This document shows, piece after piece, positions 8,026-17,815 of a stretch of DNA of 58,114 nucleotides (its first letter is position 1; each line of letters starts with the position of its first letter). Under the pieces are notes generated by a model. That model saw only the letters and a program-made list of their open reading frames with translations. It did no database searches and had not been told where the DNA came from. The position numbers were made by a program, and so were the translations under genes. The DNA comes from Chloroflexi bacterium OLB14. Lineage in GTDB: Bacteria > Chloroflexota > Anaerolineae > Anaerolineales > Villigracilaceae. Where the stretch lies: positions 1-58,114 of the forward strand of contig LMZR01000019.1 of assembly GCA_001567105.1 (NCBI GenBank). Direction: 5' to 3'.

Positions 8026-8784
8026 TTATATATCTGCTTGGGGGAAGAAGAATAAAGCAAGGTTTAATAACAATAAGCCCAAGATGGCGCCTATTAGGAA
8101 GAGAAAGATAAATTTATACAAAGCAGGGGCTTGTTGAACATAGGGCAAGTCTATGATTTTGTTTTGAGCATCTTGGCTGTATAGGTCTAGGCGTTGGGTG
8201 CTTCCATTCCATGTGACCTGTGCAATGCCTGACCAGTTATGAGTTAAAAAGGTCAGTTGCATGGGTTGATTGGTTTTACCGCCCCAACTTAACATAGCAG
8301 ATGCTTGCTCGCCAGCAGACATAAATGCCCCATCTTTGATTTGCCACTGATCGTCAAACTTAAATTCGGATTGAGGAATTTGCTTGCCATCTGCTTGGGT
8401 TAAAGCAATGACCCAAATTTCGCTACCTTGCGAATTTGGGTTTTTTTCTGCTGTGGTGTTGATGATGAGTGACACATTAGATTTTAGCGCGGGGATATGA
8501 ATAGGCAAAATAAATGCCAATAAGATGCCAAGTGCAAATAAGCCAAAGACTAAGAGCCATTTGATATTTTTTTTATATTTAGCAAGGCGCACTGCCATAA
8601 ATAAAAACAAGAGCATGTAAAAAATAGGGGTAAAGAATAAAGCAAAATAGATGTATTCAAAAAGCCAGCCTATCCCATCTAATTGACCTGTTTGGTAGGT
8701 GAAGAGCATGTAGGGCAATAGCAATGAAACAGATGTGATTAAACTTGCTAGCCACTTGAGTTTATTTTTAAGAGATTTTGACAT
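8026..8784 (-). CDS. Membrane protein of unknown function
   Basis: 252 aa. Three predicted transmembrane helices in the first 100 residues (about 13-33, 38-63, 72-95), an extracytoplasmic-looking domain of about 120 residues (98-218) with beta-rich composition (WQIKDGAFMSAGEQASAML), and a last helix at about 223-247. I recognise no family. It is the last minus-strand gene of the glycan locus, 18 bp from the preceding gene, but has its own candidate leaderless promoter, so it may be transcribed separately. Confidence 0.75.
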   Translation of the reverse strand: MSKSLKNKLKWLASLITSVSLLLPYMLFTYQTGQLDGIGWLFEYIYFALFFTPIFYMLLFLFMAVRLAKYKKNIKWLLVFGLFALGILLAFILPIHIPALKSNVSLIINTTAEKNPNSQGSEIWVIALTQADGKQIPQSEFKFDDQWQIKDGAFMSAGEQASAMLSWGGKTNQPMQLTFLTHNWSGIAQVTWNGSTQRLDLYSQDAQNKIIDLPYVQQAPALYKFIFLFLIGAILGLLLLNLALFFFPQADI

Positions 8785-8790
8785 GATGGT

Positions 8791-8796
8791 ATTGTA
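8791..8796 (-). promoter_or_regulatory. -10 box of a likely leaderless promoter (membrane protein gene)
   Basis: TACAAT on the minus strand is followed by 6 nt (ACCATC) and the ATG at 8784. No Shine-Dalgarno sequence is present. The spacing matches the boxes at 2324, 30684 and 40563. It overlaps the end of the upstream gene region. Confidence 0.5.
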
Positions 8797-8802
8797 CCTA
8801 GG

Positions 8803-11800
8803 TTATGACGTTGCCCACAGGCTTTTACGGCGTTGAGAATATTCTTCTCCTTTTGCTTGGATGATATTGCGATAGACTTGCTCAAGCCGTGAAGCCATGC
8901 TGAGATAATTATCACGTTGGTGGATGCGCTCGTAGCCCGCCAAACCCATGCTATTTCTGAGTGCTTCGTCACTCATCAAGGTGATAAGGGCTTGTTTAAG
9001 TTCGGCGGGGTTATCTGGTTCTACTAAAATGCCTTCTTTGCCATTTTCAACCACTTCTGGAATGCCGCCTGTGCGACAACCAATGACTGGTTTTGCAAAC
9101 TGCATGGCTTCTTGATAAATCAGCCCAAAGGATTCGAAAAGTGAGGGTGCAGTAAACAGGTCGCAGGTCTGGTAGTGAGCGAGTAGTTCTTCTTCTGAAA
9201 CAGCACCGTGAAAGATGACTCGATTAAACCAAGCGGACTGGGCGTAATCTTGTTGAAATTGTTCGGCATAGGTTAGGCTTCCATCCATTTGCAGGCTATC
9301 ATTACCAACGATATGACATTCCCAATCTTGAAACTGTTGCATAAGTTCGGGCAGAATTTGTAAGAGGGTGTGAATCCCTTTTCGGCGTTCGAGCCGCCCG
9401 ACAAAGAGTAATTTTTTATAACCCTTTTTGCTGACAGTAGCGGTGTTGACTTTGGGAATAATACCGAGTGATGTAACTTGTAGAGATTGCATCTCTTGTG
9501 GGGTCATGCCCATTAACGATTGATAGCTTTTAAGCACGCCATTGGATGGCACACAAACTACGTCTGCTTGTTGAATGTGCCAACGATCTAATTGAACCGA
9601 TGTTTGCAAGTCTTTGTTATATTCCCAATTTTCCGTTTGGATAACTTGCGCTAATGGTGTAACCAACATGAGGGCTAAGGGATAAACCCGCTCGCGTATG
9701 AGTGAAATTGATTCAATATCCCAATTTGTAGCGTGGACGACATCAAACTCTATGCCTTGTTGATATAAGTCTTTAAGTTTGTGCTCTATCGCCAAAGAAT
9801 AGGCAATGTTTTTATTAGTGATGTTAAGATTAGGTAAGTTGGTATAAATAGAGTCAATTTCTGCTTGCGTAATTCCATGAATAACAAAATTAAGGCTTTC
9901 AGAAACTCTTGGCGATTCATCGTAGCAAATTAGATGAACTTGATGTCCTAATTCATGCAATCCACGTGCGAGGTCGTAGGTGTAACGCCCGATTCCACCA
10001 AAACCTACTTGACCTGGATACGTTTTTGTAATGAGTGCAATATGAAGAGGTTCTTTTGCAGGGTTGCTCTTAAAAGGCAAAAAAGGCGCTGGTGTTGAAT
10101 TAAAAACACCTAATTTTCTTGGTTGAAAAATACCTATCAACAAACCTGCAAGTAAACCACGCAGCCACTTCCAGCGCAGGCGCAACCAATGAGAACGGCT
10201 GATTTCTTGCTTCTGACGATAAGAGTCAATTTCTATAACAAAATGTTTCTGATTTGCAAAACGCAAAGTTTTCAACAAGCGCGTAAAGAAATTATCTCGG
10301 CTATTTTTGAGTGCAAAGTAAGTATCGCTCTTTGTAATCACGTCCCAGTTTCGGTCATAGATGCTCTGACGCCGTTCAGAAGATGCAGAAAAATGCCGAA
10401 TGTTATTTGTAGGGAGGAAAAGCCCTTCGTAACCTGCTTGGTTCAACCTAAAACATACATCGGTTTCATCCAAATAATATTTATAGGCTTCATCAAACCC
10501 GCCAACCTCTATTAACTTATCACGCCGAAATGCAAGATTACCACCTGGACCGCGCGCCACCCAAGATGTCCCATCTGGTGCTTTGTCATCAACAGCAGTT
10601 TCACGAAAAGATTGAAAAGCATATTCAGACGTGGCACCACCTTGAAATTCGAACCAATCTGTATCGCGGTGTAAAACCGCCCCCCATGCCATGCTGATAA
10701 GTGGGTTTTGTTGAAAAGCCTGCAAATATTCAGCCAACCAATTATCATTAGCAGGCAGGGCATCATCATCAATAAACACCACAATATCTCCAGCCGCTTG
10801 AGCTATGCCTAAATTGCGTGAGACTGACAAATTTCTGCCTGCGTAAGAGACAACTTTTATAAAGCCTTCGTACTGCTTCAAAATATTTTCAGTTCCATCG
10901 GTAGAAGGTCCGTTTACCACAATCACTTCAAACTGAGCATTTTTTAAGTGCATGAGTGCAGGTAACAAACGCTGTAAATAAGGAGCACGGTTAAAAGTAT
11001 TAATAACAATGCTTGCATTAAGTACAGGAAGCGGAGGTTTCCCAAAAGGCAAAAATGGGGCTGGGGCAGAATTGAAACTACCTAACCTCATTGGCTGAAA
11101 AATCCCTAACATAAAGCCAGCCATTAAACCTCGTAGCCACATCCAACGCAGCCGCAACCAATGAGAAAATGTGATCTGCTTCTTTTGTAAATACGAATCA
11201 ATTTCTATAACAAAATGCTTCTGATTTGCAAAACGCAAAGTCTTTAACAAGCGCGTAAAGAAAGCATCTTGACTATTTTTCAGCGCAAAGTAGGTGTCGC
11301 TCTTTGTAATCACATCCCAGTTCCGATCATAGATACTCTGTCCTTGTTCAGAACGTGCGGCAAAATGCCGAATGTTATTTGAAGCGAGGAAAAGACCTTC
11401 GTAGCCTGCTTGGTTCAACCTAAAACATACATCGCTTTCATCTAAGTAATACTTATAAGTTTCATCAAACCCGCCAGCCTCTATCAAATTCGCACGCCGA
11501 AATGCAAGATTACCACCTGGACCGCGCGCCACCCAAGATGTCCCATCTGGTGCTTTGTCATCAACAGCAGTTTCACGAAAAGATTGAAAGCCATACTCAG
11601 AAGTAGCACCACCTTGAAATTCAAACCAATCTGTATCACGCCGTAAGACAGACCCCCATGCCATGCTGATATGTGGATTTTGTTGAAAAGCCTGCAAATA
11701 TTCAGCCAACCAATTATCATTAGCAGGCAGGGCATCATCATCAATAAACACCACTATATCGCCCGCCGCTTGGGCTATACCTAAATTTCGTGACACTGAC

Positions 11801-12012
11801 AAATTTCTGCCTGCGTAAGAGACAACTTTTATAAAGCCTTCATATTGCTTCAAAATGTTTTCAGTTCCATCGGTAGAAGGTCCGTTTACGATAACAATTT
11901 CAAACTGAACGCCTTGCACATTGGTAAGCATGCTTAATAAACGCTGTAAATAGGAAGCCCGATTACATGTGCTAATAACAATGCTGGCTGTTAATGGTTT
12001 CTGTGAGGTCAT
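8803..12012 (-). CDS. Three-domain glycosyltransferase GT2-GT2-GT4
   Basis: 1069 aa, uninterrupted. Residues about 8-310 and 332-634 are two GT2 (GT-A fold) domains, each with a FEIV(I/V)VNGPSTDGTEN nucleotide-binding segment, a FIDDDALP DxD-type motif and a YYLDE(S/T)DVCFRL acceptor-site segment. Residues about 660-1050 form a GT4 (GT-B) domain with GGIGRYTYDLARGLHELGH, KLLFVGRLERRKG and the E-x7-E motif near PSLFESFGLIYQEAMQ. The two GT2 domains are nearly identical tandem copies. Such fusions usually add successive sugars to one chain on the cytoplasmic face. It follows the GT4-GT4-sulfotransferase gene by 45 bp. Confidence 0.9.
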   Translation of the reverse strand: MTSQKPLTASIVISTCNRASYLQRLLSMLTNVQGVQFEIVIVNGPSTDGTENILKQYEGFIKVVSYAGRNLSVSRNLGIAQAAGDIVVFIDDDALPANDNWLAEYLQAFQQNPHISMAWGSVLRRDTDWFEFQGGATSEYGFQSFRETAVDDKAPDGTSWVARGPGGNLAFRRANLIEAGGFDETYKYYLDESDVCFRLNQAGYEGLFLASNNIRHFAARSEQGQSIYDRNWDVITKSDTYFALKNSQDAFFTRLLKTLRFANQKHFVIEIDSYLQKKQITFSHWLRLRWMWLRGLMAGFMLGIFQPMRLGSFNSAPAPFLPFGKPPLPVLNASIVINTFNRAPYLQRLLPALMHLKNAQFEVIVVNGPSTDGTENILKQYEGFIKVVSYAGRNLSVSRNLGIAQAAGDIVVFIDDDALPANDNWLAEYLQAFQQNPLISMAWGAVLHRDTDWFEFQGGATSEYAFQSFRETAVDDKAPDGTSWVARGPGGNLAFRRDKLIEVGGFDEAYKYYLDETDVCFRLNQAGYEGLFLPTNNIRHFSASSERRQSIYDRNWDVITKSDTYFALKNSRDNFFTRLLKTLRFANQKHFVIEIDSYRQKQEISRSHWLRLRWKWLRGLLAGLLIGIFQPRKLGVFNSTPAPFLPFKSNPAKEPLHIALITKTYPGQVGFGGIGRYTYDLARGLHELGHQVHLICYDESPRVSESLNFVIHGITQAEIDSIYTNLPNLNITNKNIAYSLAIEHKLKDLYQQGIEFDVVHATNWDIESISLIRERVYPLALMLVTPLAQVIQTENWEYNKDLQTSVQLDRWHIQQADVVCVPSNGVLKSYQSLMGMTPQEMQSLQVTSLGIIPKVNTATVSKKGYKKLLFVGRLERRKGIHTLLQILPELMQQFQDWECHIVGNDSLQMDGSLTYAEQFQQDYAQSAWFNRVIFHGAVSEEELLAHYQTCDLFTAPSLFESFGLIYQEAMQFAKPVIGCRTGGIPEVVENGKEGILVEPDNPAELKQALITLMSDEALRNSMGLAGYERIHQRDNYLSMASRLEQVYRNIIQAKGEEYSQRRKSLWATS
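10071..11989 (-). repeat. Tandem duplication inside the GT2-GT2-GT4 gene (period 972 bp)
   Basis: Two copies, about 10071-11017 and 11043-11989, are offset by exactly 972 bp (324 codons), keeping frame. Long stretches are identical at DNA level, for example around CGGTAGAAGGTCCGTTTAC at both positions, while other parts differ at scattered sites. This points to a fairly recent internal duplication or ongoing gene conversion. Confidence 0.85.
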
Positions 12013-12057
12013 AAGTTAATTCTCTATTTGTTCAGGCTACATATTTTGTTAATCAAA

Positions 12058-15000
12058 TTAGCCTGCTATGCTACCGGTAATATTTAATTCTTTAAGAAAG
12101 CGAGCACTAATCTCTTGTGAATAAGAATCTGCCAATTTTTCTAATTGCGTCTCTAATTCAACATCCGCTTCGCTAACAAGCAGATGGCTGGGTGCTTCAA
12201 TAAAGTCTGCTATTTGGCTGATGATTTTTCGCGGGTCTGCTAACAGGTCTTCGTAATAAAAAGAAAAGGGAGTTATTGCCTGGTCTTTAAAATATCGCTC
12301 CCATGCCTGTTCTTCAGCCAAAATAGATACATACATCAAATACAAAGCGCGAAAGTTATATTTCGGCTTTTTTGTTTTATGTGCATGGTCTGGTGAATGC
12401 CAACGCCCCGAGTATTCAGCCCGCCAAAGCGATACCGCTTGTGCCACCTTATCTTTGCGTTGCATATAAATCCACCTTGTATTTGGGAAAATATCTTCAA
12501 TTTCTTGTATATGGGGATCATGCTTTTGCATTTCTTCAATTAAAGCTTGTTTGTGATACCAGAGCATTTTTGCCCCAAATATCCCATTGGGGCTACATTG
12601 CTTAATTAACTCTTGCATCATTTGTTTAAAATCTGTCTTTGAAACACCCAGTGCATCATATAACCAAGCATTCTTAACCCCATGAGGGTATTGAAAATAC
12701 TCAGTAGGGCGACCCAAGCCATTGGCAGTTAAATATTCGCACAAAAGTGTACTGCCACAACGCATGGTAAAAGCAATCATATAAGGTAACACAGGTTGTG
12801 TTTTTTGATTAAATAGTTTTAACGGCTTGCCAATCTCTCCCACCCCTGTTGTTACATCAAGTTTCTCAAACAAAGGGCTTTCGGTTTGGTGAAGCAAATA
12901 ATCTACCGCCGCTTTCAAGCGCACCTGTGCATTTTGGCGCGAAAAGCGGGTTAGGTTTTCTGTTTGTTTATCTAATATTTTTTGGCGCACATTCTGGTCT
13001 GCTACAACTATGTTCATCAACTCAGCAATTTTAGGTATATCCCACTCATTAATCAAAATGCCACCTTGTCCCATGGTCTCAGGCACGGCACTGCTGGCTT
13101 TCGCCAACACAGGCACGCCAAAAGCCATTGCCTCAATTAATGGCATACCAAACCCTTCATGTTCTGAAGCACTTAAGAAAACATGCGCATTTCGATACAG
13201 CGTTCTAACGCTTTCATCGCTTATCTTGCCTGTAAAACAAATCCGCTCGGCTGAAATTAAAGATAAGCGCAATTTTCTAACTCGGCGCGGTAAGCTTTAT
13301 CACCATTATCATTACCTACCAACCACAAATAAGCATCCCGATTGATATTGCGATAGTAATAATCAAAAGCACGCATAATCTGGTCTTGTCTTTTATTGCG
13401 GGCAATGCGCCCCGCAAATAAAATGTTCGTATGCTTACGCCATTGTAGCTCTGTTTGTAAGCTCAAGTCGTAACTAGCCGCAAGAAGTTTATCCACATCA
13501 ATCACAGGGTGAATAACCAGCCCAGGGCGCGGACTACTAAGATAAGGTGTTAGTTGCTGAATGTTATATAAAGAATCGCCAATTAATAAATCAAACTGAT
13601 CAGCAATTTTCGCTAATTGCTGATAGCCCTTCTTAATCATGGCATGGGTTTTCGAAGCAGGGTCAAAAAATTTGGCGGGCGTAATATTATGGTAATACAA
13701 TGCCTTACGCCCCTGCGTTATAGGCAACATCCACGTCGAATTACTATAATGCCAATAATGAAAAATCAAATGGGCTTGTGGGTTAGTCAAAACTTTATGG
13801 CGTGGCGAAGTGTAATGCTGAACTGCCCCATGAGCATACCGAGCTAAAATTTCTGCTGGCTGATTCAGCTCTTTCAAAATTTCAGCATTTTGAATTGTGA
13901 TGGTGCTAACCGCATCGCCATAATCTAACGCTTCCATTACTTGATAAACCTGCCCATCAGGAAGGTTGCGCTTCTTTTCCTGTCTGATAATTGATTCATA
14001 AAATTCGGCTGTTGTTTGTGCCATTTTCTTTGCGCCAAACTCAGCCTCAAAGCGTTCTGCCCCAGCCTGTGCAATGGTTTCACGCAAAGCTGGTTCATTA
14101 ATCAAACGTTCAATAGCCCGAGCGTAGCCATCCAAGTCACCTTGCTCTACCAGCAAAGCGCCATCTTGTTCATCTTGTCTAAATATTTCTACAGCCGCAC
14201 CCGATTTGAATGTAACAATAGGCAGTTTGGCGCGCATGGCTTCTAAATACACCAGCCCAAAAGATTCGTACAGAGAGGGAATCAGTACAAAATCTGCTTG
14301 GTTATATTTCTGCTGAATTTCTTGTTCACTTACATAGCCATCAAAGAAAACACGCTCTTCAAATTGCGGGAATTCTTTTCTAAAATATTCAGGGTACGAA
14401 ATTGTATAACCATCCGATTGGCTATTATCACGCCCGATAAAGCGAAAACATAATTCAGGATGATTTGTTAGCAACTGCGGAATAATTTGGTACAGCAGAT
14501 GAGTCCCCTTGCGTTTTTCTAAGCGTCCCACAATGAGTGCGGTGATATTTTTGTGCTTGGTTTTCTTGGGCTGAGGTTGTAGCGAAGATAAGCCCAAATG
14601 AGCAATACCAATTGGAATGTCAGGCTTGAGGCGGTAATCTTTTTTGACTTCATCAATAATGCTTTGCGAGTCGCCTAAAACGCCATTGGCAAGTTGTAAA
14701 GATAAATTCTCCAATTCTATTTGCGCTAGCTCGGCATTGCAGGGGGTGCGCCCTTGAATGTTAATCACTTGGGCAGTGGTAGTTTGCAACCAAATTACAA
14801 TAGGGCTGGGGCGGTTTTGTTGTGCAACAATGCCCTGCCCTGCCCATAGAGGAATATCAATAATATCAAGGTTGTTTTGTTTAGTAATTAAATTTATGCC
14901 TTCATAAAGTGCTTGGCTTTTGGTAAGAGAGGTGTCCAGTTCGGGATATTTGGGTAAAAAAGAATTTTTTTTTATTATGAAGGTTAATCCGATGAACCCA

Positions 15001-15159
15001 AACGCCATGTTCGGATACATTTTCGTTTTTAGAGCCGAAGGTGAGGACATGAACTTCATGCCCAAGGTTAACAAGTTCAGTGGCTAATGTAAATCGTTGT
15101 CTGGCAATGCCTTCTGAATTTTCAGGGGGATAGCCCGCTGTAAGTAAACAAATTTTCAT
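12058..15159 (-). CDS. GT4-GT4-Stf0 sulfotransferase fusion (two frame breaks)
   Basis: Reconstructed as one protein of about 1033 aa. The N-terminus MKICLLTAGYPPENSEG starts a GT4 domain (about 1-375; VGRLEKRKG, PSLYESFGLVYLEAM). A second GT4 spans about 385-775 (LFAGRIARNKRQ, ASEHEGFGMPLIEAMAFG). The C-terminal ~240 residues are a Stf0-type PAPS sulfotransferase (IAFTMRCGSTLLCEYL 5'-phosphosulfate-binding loop; YMQRKDKVAQAVSLWRA; YSGRWHS). One break is an extra base in the 9-T run at 14965-14973, the other a missing base in the 4-T run at 13273-13276; correcting both gives continuous homology. It could add two sugars and sulfate one of them. Confidence 0.82.
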
Positions 15160-15169
15160 TTATTTCCCC

Positions 15170-15694
15170 TTACTTTGTTTTTGTGCGTGATGTTTTTTTC
15201 TTATTATTTATATCTCGAGAAGAAGCTGTGCTTTGTTGGTTTTGCATCTCGTTTTGAAGGTTACGCAAAGTAAGCACTTCTTGAGAAAGGATATTGATTA
15301 ACCAAGTTTGCTTTTCAAAATGGGCTTGATAAGTTTGTAAATCTCCAATGATGGATTGGAGTAGATTCATATTTAGTTGGTTGTAATAGGCTTGTTTGCT
15401 TCCAAAAATTTTTACAATAAAGTTATGTGCCTTTTTAATCAATTTGGAAATGATGTTCCCACTTACTACATAATATGGTGCTTTAGAGTTATGAATTTCT
15501 TCAAGCAAAATCATATAATTTCGTAAAGGAGGCGGAGCAGATAGGGTGTATAAATCGTTTGGGTTGGCAATGGTTTTGTTTTTTTGAAGCAAAGGACGAG
15601 CATGTAAATTTGCATCAATTTGTTGAAGTATTTCTTCTAGTTCTTCAGGGGCAAGTCCTGTTGATGAAAAGATAGAATCTGAAGTTTGGCTCAT
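15170..15694 (-). CDS. Small hypothetical protein of the glycan locus
   Basis: 174 aa, soluble, no signal peptide or membrane segment. The N-terminal ~45 residues (APEELEEILQQIDANLHARP) and the region 120-160 are predicted helical with heptad-like spacing, and the C-terminus is basic (NNKKKTSRTKTK). A good ribosome site (GAGGAAAAAAC) precedes the ATG. I recognise no family. Helical N-termini of this kind are seen as linkers before glycosyltransferases in Chloroflexota loci, so it may be a scaffold or a detached linker. It is the first gene after the 208-bp gap in the locus. Confidence 0.7.
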   Translation of the reverse strand: MSQTSDSIFSSTGLAPEELEEILQQIDANLHARPLLQKNKTIANPNDLYTLSAPPPLRNYMILLEEIHNSKAPYYVVSGNIISKLIKKAHNFIVKIFGSKQAYYNQLNMNLLQSIIGDLQTYQAHFEKQTWLINILSQEVLTLRNLQNEMQNQQSTASSRDINNKKKTSRTKTK

Positions 15695-15744
15695 GTTTTT
15701 TCCTCAGTTTTATTTTTTATAAAAAGCAAGTGAAGTTAAGCGTC

Positions 15745-15753
15745 ATTGTACCA
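15745..15753 (-). promoter_or_regulatory. Candidate extended -10 promoter within the glycan locus
   Basis: TGGTACAAT (TGn plus TACAAT) lies about 50 bp upstream of the 174-aa gene on the minus strand, in the only gap above 200 bp inside the locus (15695-15902). No good -35 hexamer is seen, as is usual for extended -10 promoters. It would let the downstream part of the locus be expressed separately. Confidence 0.4.
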
Positions 15754-15902
15754 CTATGCTTACAATCAACAGGCTGAGTGACTAGCGAATTTTGTGGGCT
15801 TAGCCACAGAGGGCACACGTATAGCGCAGGCAAAGATTTTTGAGTTTTGAAAACTCTACCTAAGGAAAAGTTACCCCACTCTTTCGCCATTCCTCTGTTT
15901 TA

Positions 15903-17045
15903 TTACGCAACTTGAGGGCGAATCAATTTTGCGTGAGAGCGAGCCTGCAAGTGTTTTATAAATTCTGCACGCGCATATTGAGGGACACAATCAGGCAAAA
16001 TATACACATAAGGCGTCCATTGGTATAGGGCATCAACAGATTCTTCATCCAAAGATTGTTGTGAAACCCAAATCGCTGGGGCATCCTTGGGGCAAGTTCT
16101 TAGCCATTGCAATGTTTGTTTGGAATTTAAGTTTGCCACAAACAAATTGCAAGCAGGTAAGGAAGTTCGATAAGCCTGAAGAGGTAGGTTAAGGAAAGGT
16201 GTTGGGTTATAAAAATCTCGGTATCCTTGCTTTATTTTAGCAACCGTTGCATCAACATCTTCATATAATTTTGCATTCTTTTTCTTAATGAGTTCAAATA
16301 ATTTCTCTTTGTTATCAGCCGCACGGTTTGCAAAACTATATCCCATTCTGCGAATATGGAATAATTTTTGAGAAATACGATGTCCTCGAAAACCATGCCC
16401 GCTCATCCGAATCCAAAATTCCCAATCTTCAAAGCCATCTCGCATACTTTCATCAAAGCCGCCTGATTTTTCCCACGCACTTTTGCGAAAGACAGCAGGC
16501 GGGTTGGTCAAGTTGTAGTACAGAATTTTTTGTAGGTCAAATTGAGGCGCCTGCCAAACGCGATCTTCTGCGCCGAAAACTTTTGTCCATGCCCAAACGA
16601 AGGAAATGCCAGCATTTATTTCCATCAATGTAATAGCTTTTTCGATATAAGTTTCTTGGAGTTTGTCATCAGCATCAAGGCAACAGATGTATTTTCCGCG
16701 TGCTTGTGCTATACCTGCATTGCGCGCAGCGGGTAAGCCAGCATTATGCTCTAAATGAATAATTCGAGTTTTTTCTTTGTGAAACGATTTTAGAATTTGA
16801 TTTGTTCTTTCATCACTAGAGCCATCATTCACAACGATAATTTCTAGGTTTTGCCAAGTTTGCGCCAAAATGCTTTCAACCGCTTCCTCTAGATATTCCC
16901 CATGGTTATAACAAGGGATAATAACGCTTACAAAAGGGTCAGCTTGATTCCAGCGAGAAGGGATGGATATTGAAATAGGAATATCAGCCCCCATTTTTCT
17001 GCTAATAAAAGTTAAAAGCAAAGATATATAAGTATTGATCATCAT
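15903..17045 (-). CDS. GT2 family glycosyltransferase
   Basis: About 380 aa. I place the start at the ATG pair at 17045/17042, because the upstream in-frame extension overlaps the ABC ATPase gene and encodes unrelated residues. The GT2 domain begins at about residue 35 (VSVIIPCYNHGEYLEEAVES), with VNDGSSDERTN, the DxD motif CLDADDKL and the acceptor segment GFEDWEFWIRMSGHG. A C-terminal extension of ~120 residues (QTLQWLRTCPKDAPAIWVSQ) resembles a small alpha/beta domain and is not recognised. It follows the Wzt-like gene by 14 bp and is likely cotranscribed. Confidence 0.88.
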   Translation of the reverse strand: MMINTYISLLLTFISRKMGADIPISISIPSRWNQADPFVSVIIPCYNHGEYLEEAVESILAQTWQNLEIIVVNDGSSDERTNQILKSFHKEKTRIIHLEHNAGLPAARNAGIAQARGKYICCLDADDKLQETYIEKAITLMEINAGISFVWAWTKVFGAEDRVWQAPQFDLQKILYYNLTNPPAVFRKSAWEKSGGFDESMRDGFEDWEFWIRMSGHGFRGHRISQKLFHIRRMGYSFANRAADNKEKLFELIKKKNAKLYEDVDATVAKIKQGYRDFYNPTPFLNLPLQAYRTSLPACNLFVANLNSKQTLQWLRTCPKDAPAIWVSQQSLDEESVDALYQWTPYVYILPDCVPQYARAEFIKHLQARSHAKLIRPQVA

Positions 17046-17059
17046 CTTTTGCCTGATGA

Positions 17060-17815
17060 TTAACGCTTCAAATAGCGAGCGACTGCTTCTTTGGCATCTC
17101 CAATAAACATCAATTGCCCATGGTGTAGCCAAGCTGCGCGGTTGCAGGTGGCTTCTACTTCACCCATGCCGTGTGAAACGAATAATGTGGTTGTGCCATT
17201 TTTTTGATACTCTCGAATACGGTCTAGGCTTTTCTTTTGAAAAGCAGTATCACCTACTGCCAGGGCTTCATCTACGATAAGGATATCTGGCTTTTGGTCA
17301 GTTGCTACTGCAAAGCCCAAACGCGCCTGCATACCAGAAGAATATGTTCGAATGGGAGCGTCAATAAAATCTTGTAGTTCGGCAAATTCAACAATAGAAT
17401 CAAACCTTGCCCGCATCTGTTGTTGAGAGTACCCAAGCAAGGTGCCATTCAAAAAGACATTTTCACGCCCAGAAAGTTCAGGGTGAAACCCCGCCCCCAT
17501 CGCCAGCAATGGTGCTACACGCCCCTTTACCCAAACCCGACCGGAGGAGGGTCTCATAATGCGTGCCACTAATTTTAAGAGTGTGCTCTTGCCCGCTCCA
17601 TTTGCTCCAATAATGCCAAAAATTTCACCTTTTTTCACTTCAAAGGAAACATCGTTCAAGGCTAGAAATTCATCGTTAAAAATACGACGTTGAATCTTAC
17701 GAATCGCATATTCCTTAAATGAGCCAACATGTTCACGCGGAACAAAGTAACGCACAGAGGCATGTTCAATGCCAATGACAGTTTCATCAAAATTAAGAGT
17801 GGTAGGCGATTTCAT
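17060..17815 (-). CDS. ABC transporter ATPase for polysaccharide export (Wzt/TagH-like)
   Basis: 251 aa. Walker A GANGAGKST, Q-loop region, signature YSSGMQARLGFA, Walker B DILIVDEAL and the H-switch SHG are all present. The N-terminal FVPREH and the location next to a Wzm-like permease mark it as the nucleotide-binding subunit of a polysaccharide exporter. It lacks the C-terminal carbohydrate-binding extension of O9a-type Wzt proteins, so chain-end recognition must lie elsewhere. Its start overlaps the permease gene by 23 bp, with AGGA 7 nt before the ATG inside that gene, indicating translational coupling. Confidence 0.94.
   Translation of the reverse strand: MKSPTTLNFDETVIGIEHASVRYFVPREHVGSFKEYAIRKIQRRIFNDEFLALNDVSFEVKKGEIFGIIGANGAGKSTLLKLVARIMRPSSGRVWVKGRVAPLLAMGAGFHPELSGRENVFLNGTLLGYSQQQMRARFDSIVEFAELQDFIDAPIRTYSSGMQARLGFAVATDQKPDILIVDEALAVGDTAFQKKSLDRIREYQKNGTTTLFVSHGMGEVEATCNRAAWLHHGQLMFIGDAKEAVARYLKR

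Noticed and set aside
14965..14973. Programmed frameshifting or transcriptional slippage at the 9-A coding run
   Set aside because: The run is long enough for slippage, but many other breaks occur in runs of only 4-6 and in housekeeping genes, so a general consensus error is simpler.
17046..17132. N-terminal extension of the GT2 gene into the ABC ATPase gene
   Set aside because: The extra residues are an alternative-frame reading of the ATPase gene and do not resemble GT2 proteins.
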